This document shows positions 22,820 to 33,900 of a DNA stretch of 64,000 nt, one piece after another. Made by a program: the position numbers and the translations under genes. Source of the stretch: Dactylis glomerata (lineage: Eukaryota; Streptophyta; Magnoliopsida; Poales; Poaceae); assembly GCA_007115705.1 (NCBI GenBank), contig QXEO01000415.1, forward strand, positions 378,376-442,375, given 5' to 3'. The first letter of the stretch is position 1. Each line of letters begins with the position of its first letter. The notes beneath the pieces are model-generated. The model worked only from the letters and a program-made list of their open reading frames with translations, was not told the origin of the DNA and did not search any database.

Positions 22820-23147
22820 TGATGAGGGTTAACTCGACAAATGTCCTAGATGAAGGACTTAGGATCGGGGGAGTAGGGCGTCGAATGAACTCGAAGGTAA
22901 ACTCAGTCAAACAAGGTGTGTGTTGAAAATAAACGTAAGAATAGACTTGGCTTGCTCTCAATCTGTCCCTTACCGTCCTCTCCTGGCTCCTATATATATA
23001 GGTCGCCAGGTCTCAAGGATCGGGAGGGGTCCGATACAGATTACAGTATCGACATACGACATGAATTCGTATATCGACTAGTATTACAATTGGGCCTAGC
23101 TTAACGGGCCTCAGGGGTACTTTAACTGACGGGCTCTATTATCTACA
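22820..23147 (-). repeat. 5' LTR of element C (328 bp)
   Basis: Minus strand TGTAGATAATAGAG at 23147 to CCCTCATCA at 22820 next to the primer site. A TATATATATA box lies at 22991-23000, in position for the LTR promoter on the minus strand. Only this LTR is in the window, so its start cannot be checked against a partner. Confidence 0.7.
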
Positions 23148-23163
23148 CCCTTGTCACCGCATA

Positions 23164-23613
23164 TGTCGGGGATATGTCACCCGAGGATGTCGCATGAAGA
23201 GGATACATCGTACATGGAGACTGACTTGGGAGGCACGACGACTGGATGGCCCACAACATGAGGCCTGGCGAGTGGAACACGAAGCCTAGAAGCATAGTTA
23301 GACTCGGCCTTATTCTCTGTAAACCCTAGCCTGTCGACTACTATATAAGCCAGGCTAGATGGACTTAGAGGGGATCCGCTCCATCATATACCCCCGTAGA
23401 AGCACTCTTACGCCCAGCGCTTGGACTCGCTACCATTGTTACACCATCATAATCAATCTAGACAAAGCAGGGCGTAGGTCTTTACCCTACGGGGGCTGAA
23501 CCTGGGTAAAACCTTCGTATCTTGCAATCCCGATCCGCGGATGCCTGCAACTTTCTTTCTCAATCCTTCCCATTCGCTACCCCCAGTAGAACCTGTCGTG
23601 GCCATTCCCACGA
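23164..23613 (+). repeat. 5' LTR of element D (about 450 bp)
   Basis: It starts TGTCGGGGATATGTC at 23164 and ends just before the primer site; the exact end is uncertain because the terminal CA is degenerate (CCCACGA). It holds a TATA box (TATATAA, 23343-23349) and is followed by a leader. The 16 bp between it and C's LTR (23148-23163) is older host sequence. Confidence 0.7.
23343..23349 (+). promoter_or_regulatory. TATA box in LTR of D
   Basis: TATATAA in a TATATAAGCC context, about 270 bp before the LTR end. Position is typical of an LTR promoter. Confidence 0.55.
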
Positions 23614-23616
23614 TGG

Positions 23617-23633
23617 TGGCGCCCACTGTGGGG
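23617..23633 (+). promoter_or_regulatory. Primer-binding site of D, tRNA-Lys type
   Basis: TGGCGCCCACTGTGGGG, complementary to the plant tRNA-Lys 3' end with one mismatch. It fixes D on the plus strand. Confidence 0.75.
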
Positions 23634-23829
23634 CATGGATTGTCTGGCCATAGATCTGCGGCGGGACTCATCACGTCAACTGGCCAGCAGTTCGCCACCG
23701 GCACGCTACTTGCCCATAGCAGTGGCTCCTACCTGTACATCAAGCCGGGCAGCTACCGGCCAGTCGCCGTGCCGGTCACGCGCGCCCTCATGTTGCCTGT
23801 GGGCAGCATCAATATATTTGTCATCCTCA
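23634..23829 (+). pseudogene. Leader and gag start of element D, cut by E
   Basis: A short open stretch after the primer site, interrupted at 23834 by the LTR of E. A start codon cannot be chosen with confidence because the ORF resumes only after E, at 30339. Confidence 0.4.
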
Positions 23830-23834
23830 CCGAC

Positions 23835-25298
23835 TGTCATCGTGGTGAAACAACATATGCCATGGGATGGCTTAAATGGGGGCCGACTGTACACTGGCGG
23901 ATCCGGGAGAGGGAAGACTCGGTAGAGACCGAGCACAGAGGGCACTGCTAACACATCGAGCTACCCAGGTTCGGGGCCCTCGTGAGGAGGTAACACCCCT
24001 ACTCCTGCATGTCTGATCTATATGAGCTTCACATGAGAGCTACAATGGTGCTCCTTGAGCTGTTCATCTGCCTATCTAAGGCTGCACTGGGCAGGAGCTG
24101 GAGAGCTAGTGCTAGAGAGCTCCCATGGAGCGAGAGAGAATGAGCCTCCTCCGGAGGCTGGGGTGATCGTTCCCCCTGGTGCCCCTTATATAGGGAGCCC
24201 AAGGGACAAGGGATGCCCCACAATACACTATGCACACACTATAGCTGAGATGACTACTGGGATCTTGTCACACTATAGCCTGCATCAGCACAGTACCGTC
24301 CTCGGTACTGTGCGCTGCGTCACGGTCATGGGCTAGTCCCATCGATGTCTGTACTTGGAGTCCTTGGTCTTCGTCTTCTAGTTGCTGTCTTCGGGATCAC
24401 CATGTCATCAGTCTTATCCTCCTCCTGAGGATAAGACTGACTAGGAGAAGAGGGATATGCTGGTCTGAGCCAAGGGGCGTCCCAAGACCAGCATACGATG
24501 GTAAAGGATATGCCAGTCCGAGCCTGGAGGCGTCCCAGGACTGGCACGATGCGCTGGAGGCGATGCTGGACGAGGAATATGTCCCGGAGGGAGTAAATCC
24601 CGGCCTATTATGAAGATAATCCGGCCTGGGCCAGAGGAGCACCATCCTGGCCCAGCCGGAACACTATAACCCGGCCCAGCCGGCCTGACAAAGGAGGCCT
24701 GGAGGGGAAATCCCGGCCAGGCCGGATTCTCCTAATCCGGCCTAGCCAGGGCGCAGGGGAGATGGCGGCCTACTCCAGGACGGGCAGGCGGCCCAGCCGG
24801 GGAGGCGGAATCCCGGCCCAGCCGGGGGGCTGAATCCCGGCCCAGCCGGGTGACGCTGGCACCGGCCCGAAGAGGGGCGCGCCAGCCTGGAGGAAGTGGC
24901 GGCCCGGGCTGGCTGCTCGAAGGCCCAGCCGGGGGCGGAGGATGCCGGCCCAGCCGGGGCAAGCCAGCCGGCGGCCCAGCCGGGCGCTGGAGAGGTCGGC
25001 CCACCCGGGGAGCTGAGCTGGGCAGAGAAGGCCCAGCCGGGGCAGGGAAGTCCCGGCCCAGCCGGGATCTGCAGCTGTGCCGGCCTGGGCTGCTCTATCT
25101 CGGCCCAACCTAGAGGTATTCCGGCCAGGCCTTAATATTCCGGCCCAGGGGAGTTGTAATCCGGCCTGGGCTTGGTTAATCCGGCCCAGGCTGCTGCTTG
25201 CTTACTTTTCAATATCCTGCATATATAATATAGCTATACAACATATATAAATTTATAAATAGGGGTACTTTGGTATACCCGGGGTTATATCCCCGACA
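23835..25298 (-). repeat. 3' LTR of element E (1,464 bp)
   Basis: Minus strand TGTCGGGGATATAACC at 25298 to CACCACGATGACA at 23835. The stretch 24580-25190 is a dense series of short GC-rich repeats built on CCCGGCCCAGCCGGG, which gives long Pro/Gly/Ala/Arg open frames on all strands that are not genes. Confidence 0.93.
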
Positions 25299-25590
25299 TT
25301 AGCCCCCGAGGCTGTGGAGGACTCGCAGAGTCGTGCACAGACTTAAACAATAAATATACCAAAGTCCCAAAAACTCACATACAGATAAAAATAATATGCT
25401 GGTCTGCACAGGCCAATTCTATCTCATGCCATCACAGGCAATGTCCTGTTTGACATATACACATATACGTGATATGCTAGCCTTTGCGAGCTATCTCAAA
25501 ATACTATTGTGCCTTCTTTGGCTATATCCACATTTTGCCTCTTGGGCTGTGTCTCATCGACATCGTCTGCTTCGACAATGCCGGAATACT
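25299..25590 (-). other. Interior of E next to 3' LTR
   Basis: Contains the polypurine tract (minus CTCGGGGGCTAA, 25299-25312) and about 280 bp of unique-looking sequence with no coding signal. Confidence 0.6.
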
Positions 25591-25915
25591 GCTTTACCTT
25601 CTTTGGCCATATCGATACTTTACCTCTTGAGTTATTTGCCTCTTGGGCTACTCTGCCTCTTGGGCTACTTTTGCCTCTCGGGCTACTTTGCCTCTTGGGC
25701 CACTTTTGCCTCTCGGGCTTTATATCGACACTTTGCCTCTCAGGCTATGTCTCATCGACATTGTCTGCTTTGACAATGCCGGTATACTGATATGCCTCTT
25801 GGGCTACTTTGCCTCTTGGGCTTTATATCGACACTTAGCCTCTCAAGCTATGTCTCATCGACATTGTCTGCTTTGACAATGCCGGTATACTGATATGCCT
25901 CTTGGGCTGTGCCAT
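25591..25915. repeat. Short tandem repeats in E, about 18-bp units within a ~100-bp duplication
   Basis: GCCTCTTGGGCTACTTT-like units recur between 25620 and 25830. A longer unit containing CTCATCGACATTGTCTGCTT and GACAATGCCGGTATACTG is present twice (about 25720-25815 and 25823-25905), with a further degenerate copy near 25545-25600. Confidence 0.75.
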
Positions 25916-26069
25916 CGCTGGGCACTTGTTAGTATGCAAAAATGATAAGACATGTTAATATGCTAAACCGGGATACTCTGTGAAACCGGACATGATAAGA
26001 GATATGATGCTTGTTAGCTTTGAGATCGATGTCTCGATATATTACTGTGCCAGAATTGGCGATAACTGA

Positions 26070-26870
26070 AAGGATTACAGAATGCCGTGATATGCTGGCA
26101 TGCCGAAATAAACGGCGATATGAGTTATTGATAGATGCCTTGATATGCTGGCAAACCGAAATAAACGGTGATTGGGGATTTTGGTCGATGCCATGATATG
26201 TCGACATACTGAGATTTTGCTCTTGCCATGATATGTTGGCATACTGACATTTTGCTCTTTGCCATGATATGCTCTTTGCCATGATATGCTGGCATACTGA
26301 CATTTTGCCATGATATGATGGCATACTGACATTTTGCCATGATATGCTGGCATACTGACATTTTGCTCTTTGCCATGATATGCCGGCATACTAAAACTTT
26401 GCTCTTGCCACGATATGCCGGCATACTAAAACTCTTCTCATGCCATGATATGTTGGCATATTGAAACTTTGCTCATGCCATGATATGCCGGCATACTGAA
26501 ACTTTACTCTTGCCATGATATGCCGGCATACTGAAATTTTGCTCTTTGTCGTGATATGCCGGCATACTGAAATCTTACTCTTGCTATGATATGACGGCAT
26601 ACCGAAATCTTACTTTTGCCATGATATACCGGCATACTGAATCTTTGCTCATGCCATGATATGCTGGCATACTGAAACTTTGCTCATGCCATGATATGCT
26701 GGCATACCGAAATCTTGCTCTTTGCCATGATATGCTGGCATACCGAAATCTTACTCTGCCATGATATGCCAGCATACCGAAATCTTACTCTTGCTATGAT
26801 ATGCCGGCATACTGAAATCTCTTCTCATGCCATGATATGCTGGCATACTGAAATACATGTGACTCAAGAT
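26070..26870. repeat. About 20 copies of a ~36-bp tandem repeat in E
   Basis: Each unit holds a core such as GATATGCTGGCATACTGAAA followed by a TTTGCTCTTGC-like spacer. The core contains the inverted repeat TATGC-TG-GCATA. Units vary in length (30-40 bp) and sequence, so this array is older or more diverged than the 21-bp array to its right. Confidence 0.85.
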
Positions 26871-27990
26871 ATCACTTAATAGCCTGATGTACTAACAAAC
26901 TAAAATACCTGAGACCTGAGATATAAACTGAAGCACTGTGGTATAATAGTAATTTCTTCTCTGTAACGGCAATATGGAGAGTCATAGCCGGGTAATAGAC
27001 ATATATAATGAGATATCCAACCTGTTCTGTAGTCATACTAAAAGACATGGCGATGGTCATAGTATTTGGCATATAGCAATCTAGCATATGGAGTTTGGCA
27101 TATAGCCCATTGCACTCGGTACATAGTATATGACATAAAGCATTTGGCATATAGACTGAGATATAGTAGTTTGACATATATGCTAACTTGACAACTCATA
27201 GAAAAGACTAGGCACTCATGTGCCGGCATATAAATGTAGACATACTGCAACTGGCATATAAGCAAACTTGGCATCTCACAACAGATATTTGGCACTCATG
27301 TACCGGCATATAGATGCAAGTATACCGTAACTGTCATGCGAGACCTGACTTATGCAGAAACTGGTACTGAGATAGGCATATAACTGATCTGACTGTAAAC
27401 TTGCAACAGCTAGCACATGGCATTCAACATATATAAACCGGCATACGAGCCTTGGCATACGACAGCCGACATATAACACATAGCATATGGGATAAAGCAT
27501 TTGGCATATAAGCAGATACTGAACTTGATATGTTAACTGGCATACTGAACCTAGCACTGTAGCAGATATAAAGATTGGCACATACAAAGACATATAACTT
27601 GACATAACATCTTGTTGTTGGCATATAAAACCAGCATATAACATGCCCAGATAAAACTTTGCATAAGACTGCAGACATATAAACTGATACTAAGGATACT
27701 ATCTGTAGCAGGCATATGTAGTGATTTGGCATATAGACAGACATACAGAAGGAAACTGAGAAGTTGATATGCTAGCATGCGAACTAATATATACTGAAAC
27801 ACTACTCAAGAGGCAATTTGCTAGGCTTTAGCCTAGCCCCCGAGCTATCTTTTCTATCAAGGAGACACTGATTTTCAGATAAGCTAACCAGGATATGGAG
27901 TAAACCAGCATAAATACTTACTTGTATGCACCATTGAGGAAGTTTGAAGTACCTGCAGATGCTCGAGGCAGAACGATCCTTGGCACGATG
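26871..27990. repeat. Degenerate GGCATATA-rich region of E
   Basis: AT-rich sequence in which GGCATATA, GACATATA and CCGGCATA recur at irregular spacing from about 27060 to 27780, probably a decayed array related to the 36-bp one. Small open frames on minus are by-products. About 27800-27990 is unique-looking sequence. Confidence 0.55.
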
Positions 27991-28018
27991 ACCATAAAAT
28001 ATGCCGGCCGGGACATAA

Positions 28019-28640
28019 GATATGCTGGCCAGACCACAGGATATGCTGGCCAGAACGCCGGATATGCTGGCCGGGACACGGGATATGCTGGCCGGGACAC
28101 AGGATATGCTGGCCAGAACGCAGGATATGCTGGCCAGGACGCAGGATATGCTTGCCAGGACACAGAATATGCTGGCCAGGACACAGGATATGCTGGCCGG
28201 GACAGAGGATATGCTGGCCGGGACACAGGATATGCTGGCCAGGACACGGGATATGCTGGCCGGGACACAGGATATGCTGGCCGGGACACGGGATATGCTG
28301 GCCGGGACACGGGATATGCTGGCCGGGACACAGGATATGCTGGCCGGGACACAGGATATGCTGGCCGGGACACAGGATATGCTGGCCGGGACACGGGATA
28401 TGCTGGCCGGGACACAGGATATGCTGGCCGGGACACAGGATATGCTGGCCGGGACACAGGATATGCTGGCCGGGACACGGGATATGCTGGCCAGGATACA
28501 GGATATGCTGGTCGGGACGCAGGATATGCTGGCCGGGACACAGGATATACCGGCCAGGACACAGAATATGCTGGCCGGGACACAGGATATACCGGCCAGG
28601 ACACAGAATATGCTGGCCAGGATATAAAATATGCCGGCCA
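28019..28640. repeat. 21-bp tandem array in E, about 29 copies
   Basis: Units begin GATATGCTGGCC and end with GGGACAC(A/G)(G/G)-type sequence, exactly 21 bp each. Because 21 is divisible by 3 and the unit lacks stops in any frame, open frames of 200-390 codons appear on both strands with 7-residue repeats. At 28521-28620 a two-unit (42-bp) higher-order pattern with GATATACCGGCC alternates. Copies are very similar, so the array is recent or homogenised. Confidence 0.95.
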
Positions 28641-28829
28641 GGAGAAGCCGAGTGCCGGCCCGGAGATGCCGATGTAGATCCGGGACAGCCGTATGCTGGC
28701 CCGGGCGAGTTGAGGTCAGCCCGGGAGTTGAAGAAAGCCTGCTGTGCTCGAAGGCGTTGCTGATGCTCGAGCCCCCGAGCAGATGAAGAAGATCCCGTCC
28801 GGATGTACTCCTACCAGCGCCTTGATCAG
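28641..28829 (-). other. Interior of E between array and primer site
   Basis: About 190 bp, GC-rich, without a start codon in a convincing context. An open frame crosses it from the LTR into the array but lacks any gag character. Confidence 0.5.
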
Positions 28830-28846
28830 CCCCACGGTGGGCGCCA
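28830..28846 (-). promoter_or_regulatory. Primer-binding site of E, perfect tRNA-Lys type
   Basis: The plus strand reads CCCCACGGTGGGCGCCA, identical to the plant tRNA-Lys 3' end plus CCA; 2 bp from the LTR end. Confidence 0.88.
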
Positions 28847-28848
28847 AA

Positions 28849-30338
28849 TGTCGTCGTGGTGAAACAACATATGCCATGGGATGGCTTAAATGGGGGCCGA
28901 CTGTACACTGGCGGATCCGGGAGAGGGAAGACTCGGTAGAGACCGAGCACAGAGGGCACTGCTAACACATCGAGCTACCCAGGTTCGGGGCCCTCGTGAG
29001 GAGGTAACACCCCTACTCCTGCATGTCTGATCTATATGAGCTTCACATGAGAGCTACAATGGTGCTCCTTGAGCTGTTCATCTGCCTATCTAAGGCTGCA
29101 CTGGGCAGGAGCTGGAGAGCTAGTGCTAGAGAGCTCCCATGGAGCGAGAGAGAATGAGCCTCCTCCGGAGGCTGGGGTGATCGTTCCCCCTGGTGCCCCT
29201 TATATAGGGAGCCCAAGGGACAAGGGATGCCCCACAATACACTATGCACACACTATAGCTGAGATGACTACTGGGGTCTTGTCACACTATAGCCTGCATC
29301 AGCACAGTACCGTCCTCGGTACTGTGCGCTGCGTCACGGTCATGGGCTAGTCCCATCGATGTCTGTACTTGGAGTCCTTGGTCTTCGTCTTCTAGTTGCT
29401 GTCTTCGGGATCACCATGTCATCAGTCTTATCCTCCTCCTGAGGATAAGACTGACTAGGAGAAGAGGGATATGCTGGTCTGAGCCAAGGGGCGTCCCAAG
29501 ACCAGCATACGATGGTAAAGGATATGCCAGTCCGAGCCTGGAGGCGTCCTAGGACTGGCACGATGCGCTGGAGGCGATGCTGGACGAGGAATATGTCCCG
29601 GAGGGAGTAAATCCCGGCCTATTATGAAGATAATCCGGCCTGGGCCAGAGGAGCACCATCCTGGCCCAGCCGGAACACTATAACCCGGCCCAGCCGGCCT
29701 GACAAAGGAGGCCTGGAGGGGAAATCCCGGCCAGGCCGGATTCTCCTAATCCGCCCCAGCCGGGGCGCAGGGGAGATGGCGGCCTACTCCAGGACGGGCA
29801 GGCGGCCCAGCCGGGGAGGCGGAATCCCGGCCCAGCCGGGGGGCTGAATCCCGGCCCAGCCGGGTGACGCTGGCACCGGCCCGAAGAGGGGCGCGACGGC
29901 CTGGAGGAAGTGGCGGCCCGGGCTGGCTGCTCGAAGGCCCAGCCGGGGGCGGAGGATGCCGGCCCAGCCGGGGCAAGCCAGCCGGCGGCCCAGCCGGGGC
30001 AAGCCAGCCGGCGGCCCAGCCGGGCGCTGGAGAGGTCGGCCCACCCGGGGAGCTGAGCTGGGCAGAGAAGGCCCAGCCGGGGCAGGGAAGTCCCGGCCCA
30101 GCCGGGATCTGCAGCTGTGCCGGCCTGGGCTGCTCTATCTCGGCCCAACCTAGAGGTATTCCGGCCAGGCCTTAATATTCTGGCCCAGGGGAGTTGTAAT
30201 CCGGCCTGGGCTTGGTTAATCCGGCCCAGGCTGCTGCTTGCTTACTTTTCAATATCCTGCATATATAATATAGCTATACAACATATATAAATTTATAAAT
30301 AGGGGTACTTTGGTATACCCGGGGTTATATCCCCGACA
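28849..30338 (-). repeat. 5' LTR of element E (1,490 bp)
   Basis: Same ends as the 3' LTR. It differs by a 26-bp tandem duplication near 29970-30030 (GGGGCAAGCCAGCCGGCGGC occurs twice in a row) and a few substitutions. Confidence 0.94.
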
Positions 30339-30919
30339 CCGACGCTATTGACAACTTCAATGATTTTGCACATCGCGCCATGCGCACGACTCTGCTCCTC
30401 ACTCAGGCACAGTATGAGCAGGCCTGATCTACCATCCTCGCACTCTCTGGAGGGGGATTGGTTGACGGCTCCATCAACAACGCCGCCGAGTCCAACGCAC
30501 TCGCCGATGACGCGGACTCCTCCAACCCCCCGCCAAGCAATGGATCTATCATCGACGCGTCCTTCGATGGCTCCATCACCCGTGCCACCTCCGACTGGTG
30601 CCGAGAGGACCACTTGGATGCACTGCCCTACTGGGAATCCGAGTCTAAGGGCAGGATCTGGGAGGTACCACACGCCGTCCTTATGGCCAGCAGTGACCCA
30701 CCACCGCTAGATCCGTTTTGCACTCCCATCCATGCAGATGCACCGGTAACGGAGGTCGAATCTGCTCACAAGGCCCTGGAGGAGGATAGGGTCAGAGAGT
30801 AGCGAGAGCGCAAAAAAATTTGCCTCGAAAAGAAGGTCGCCACGAAGATCTCCGAGCACCACCAGCAGAAGTGGCAAAGGAAGCTGGTGACCGAGGTGCC
30901 CATACGCACCCTCAACTTC
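30339..30919 (+). pseudogene. gag N-terminal part of element D, between insertions E and F
   Basis: Frame 30340-30919 encodes an acidic, Ser/Asp-rich stretch, then a charged helix (KVATKISEHHQQKWQRKL). Two stops are visible: TGA near 30426 and TAG near 30799. It continues after F at 46348. No catalytic motif; assignment to gag rests on position between the primer site and the capsid-like part at 46900-47600. Confidence 0.55.
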
Positions 30920-30924
30920 GATAC

Positions 30925-33900
30925 TGTGGTGACCCAGAATACCACTGCATGTTGTAGTATGAAAGTCGTTGATATAACACTTGCGGAACAAACATCCACA
31001 AATATTACATCCCTCAGAATGGTACAGCAGAAACATTGCGGGGCCAAATACAAACTGAACTTCATATTATTACAAACCAAAGCATGATGATAACCAAATG
31101 CTCCCCATAAGAGAACACCTCAAGTGCTTAGTGTTTACAACAACTGGAAAGCTTCAAATAATTAAACAAGTGAAGAACTCAACAACTTATTCCTACTCTA
31201 CAGTTGCTCGGTTCCTCGACTACGAAACTATTCTACTAGTTAGTCTTTCTTCACTCTGAGTCCTCGTCGGAAGATGCTCCGTAGTGTATGAAGTAATCCA
31301 CGCCTTCGACTCCGCGAGAAAGATCTGGCTCCTCGTAGAAGATTTCCTGCTGGCCTTCGATGGCGTTCAGAGTTGCTTCATCAAGCTCTTCACAGTCTAG
31401 CAAGGGTTTAAGAGATTGGGGTGAGTAACGAGCGTTACCCAGCAAGTTTCTTTAGAAAGAAGTTGTGTGATATGCACTATCTACAACCATGGACCCAAAA
31501 GAGTCATAGGCCAATGCAAGGTTTTATCAAAGGTTTCTTGAAAGATTGCTTTTACTTTAGAAAACTATGCCCAATAACCAACACAGGGTATTAGTGCCTT
31601 GAGAGCACCTTTCCTGCCGCGTTCGCAGCTCCTTCCCGGAACAAGGGGTAACATGTCACATCTTTTTACACTCTGCAGAGGTGTGTCCTTCCAAAAGAGA
31701 TCAAAGCCTTCCTGCACAACCGGGCGTACATTCCCGTCCACACTTCCATGGTGTGGGGCCCAGTCATTGATCCAAGCCATTCACTGCCTTCTCCGCACAA
31801 CGCATGCCCACCCAATTCACGCAAGCAGGTTGTGCCCCTGATATTCACCCCCAACGATGAAGTACCTAGGCGTCCCTTGCGGACCATCATAGACACCAGT
31901 GCCGTGGGAACTAAGGGGTCTCACCCATGTGCAAGTAGTCTTGCAAGACCTACCGCGATCGACAACTGGCTGCCCGTTGACATGCGAACGAGAGAAGATA
32001 CAGATGACTTTCCCGTCCCATTCTAAGTCTCTTGGACGACATGGTTTTTACGGCACAAGAATAACTGTGGCATTGGTAGTTAGTCCTAGGTTTACTTTCC
32101 CGTGCAAGTGGAACCTCCACCACAACAATCTTACCGTGGTTCCACCTGCCAGCCATCCTAGGTTATCACCACTGGTCGATAACCACTAGTCATATTACTT
32201 ATGAAAATAGGTTTTCCATCCTTTTTGAAATGTTAGAGTTTGAAGTCAACACTTTGCAAGTAGTTTCAAAACCAGTGCAACCAAGAGATATGAGCAAGAT
32301 AAACTTGCCTTGTGACGGAAAGGTAATGGAGTCGGATACTTGGCGATACTCCTGATCTCCTTGTTCTACAAAAATCCAATCATTGTCCGGTAAGGACAAT
32401 GTTTAAAGAAGCAAATGGATGCTATGTGCAATGATATGCAATGCATGGTGATTCTTTGTCTTTGTTTTCTTATTTTTGTGTTTTACCCAAGACTTGGTAT
32501 GGTTAAAGTGTTTTAACACAACACAAAGTACTATTGGTGTGTTTTACCCTAAATATGAATTAAAACAATTAATTAAGGTTTGAAATCAATTTTGAAAGTA
32601 TAAATCTTTTGTTGGAGTTATTTGAAAAGAAAAGGATTAGTTTAATAAAGAAAAGACTTAATTTTTATTTTTATTAATAAAAATTAGGATTTTTGAAAAA
32701 TGGAAATTAAAAGATTTCAAAGTTTGAATTGAGAAGTAATAAGAAATATGATTTTAATCAAATATTCAATTAATTAAAGAAAAGAAAATTATTTTATAGA
32801 GTTAAATCAAACAGTATTATTTTAGTTTTGGATTTGAATTAATTCTAAAGAAAACAGAATTTAAAATTTGAAATTTGTATTAGATTTGAAAATGGGCTTT
32901 GGCCCATTAGGCCCAAACCAGCCCGCCTGGCTTGGTTGAACCAAACCGGCTCGGGTCTGGGTCGGTCAAACCGACCCAGCCCAGCCCCCTCTCTCTCCCC
33001 CTCTCTTCCTCACGATGCTCTGGCGAACCCTAATCGCCGCCGCCATCGCCAGACCATTCTGGCCAGCTCCGGTGGCCTCCGCCGCCGACGCTTGGGGCGA
33101 AACGGTCGCCTCAATGCCCTCTACCTCCTCCTCCAGTTGGATTCCGCAGTCGCTTCCTCTCCGAGGAGATCTGTGGCTGGTTTCCCCCCTCGGTTCTGCC
33201 ATCTTCGGTCGCCTCCGGCTTGATGCCTCACCGAGCCCTCTCTTGGTGCTTGCAGTGCGACCACTGGTGCTTGTGATGTGTGAGTGCACGACGGTGGAAG
33301 CGCCAAGGTGTGGTGCTCCCGGTGTGCTCGGTGAAGTATACCTTGGGCAGCCTCTGGCCGGCCGCGCAGGCACTGCCCTGCCATGCCGTCCAGACAAGCA
33401 CCTGGGCGATGGTGAGTGCCTCTTCCTCCTCTCTACCCTTCTCCTTCTTCTCCGGCCATGGTCTCTGGCCATCTGGCCAAGGTCAGTGAGCCAAGCTCAC
33501 AGATTGATTCTGTGCAGCAGTTAGCTGATGCTAGCTTAATTTTATGGTTTCAGTTAAGTGGTATTATGCTTGATCAGTGTTGATCTTGTTGTGTCCAATA
33601 CTCTATCAGTGCATTTCTCTGACAAAAATGTTGTTCTGAAGCTTGCCCTGTTGCAAGTTTCAGTTAGCATCAGTAACTTGGTTTGATAGGTTTCCACTCC
33701 TGTGATTCATGATATCAAAGTGGTGCTGGTGTATAACTGAATTTCTAGATTCAGTTAGTTTCTATGCCTGGTCATGTGATGGATATGCTACTGTTATTGC
33801 TTCTGCCACTGGTTTATCCATGACAACAATGTGATGATGAATCTTGCAATGTTGCAGAGATTCAGTGGTGAATTTGCTTAAGCAAAATATGATTCCTAGA

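Larger units (their letters stand above)
16404..23147 (-). mobile_element. Element C: decayed Tat-type Gypsy element with antisense genes, 3' part outside
   Basis: Read on minus: a 328-bp LTR (23147-22820), tRNA-Lys-like primer site, gag, and aspartic protease down to about 19590. No reverse transcriptase or integrase follows. Instead two intron-containing gene remnants lie on the opposite (plus) strand at 16404-19310. B is inserted at 16403/16404, so the remaining 3' part and 3' LTR lie left of the window. Established knowledge: Tat-lineage elements of grasses often carry extra ORFs in antisense between pol and the 3' LTR. The coding parts hold several nonsense and frameshift changes. Confidence 0.75.
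23835..30338 (-). mobile_element. Element E: non-autonomous LTR retrotransposon filled with tandem repeats
   Basis: The minus-strand order is 5' LTR 30338-28849, tRNA-Lys primer site 28846-28830, a 3.5-kb interior, the tract CTCGGGGGCTAA, and 3' LTR 25298-23835. Perfect 5-bp target duplications CCGAC flank it (23830-23834 and 30339-30343). The LTRs are nearly identical apart from a 26-bp tandem duplication in the 5' copy (1,490 versus 1,464 bp), so the insertion is young. The interior has no gag or pol. It consists almost wholly of tandem arrays, the largest a 21-bp repeat at 28019-28640. LTR start (TGTCGGGGATAT) and primer type match D, suggesting a Tat-type helper. Confidence 0.93.

Noticed and set aside
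24732..25135. Pro/Gly/Ala-rich open frames in E's LTRs (also 29678-30175)
   Set aside because: They result from CCGGCCCAGCCGG repeats and change with the 26-bp length difference between LTRs.
28019..28640. Regular short repeats that could be mistaken for a CRISPR array
   Set aside because: Units are contiguous 21-mers with no unique spacers and lie inside a plant retrotransposon.
27802..28968. 388-codon open frame on minus (and 200-250-codon frames on plus) across the 21-bp array
   Set aside because: The frames exist only because a stop-free 21-bp unit is repeated; they run across the primer site into the LTR and have no protein family features.
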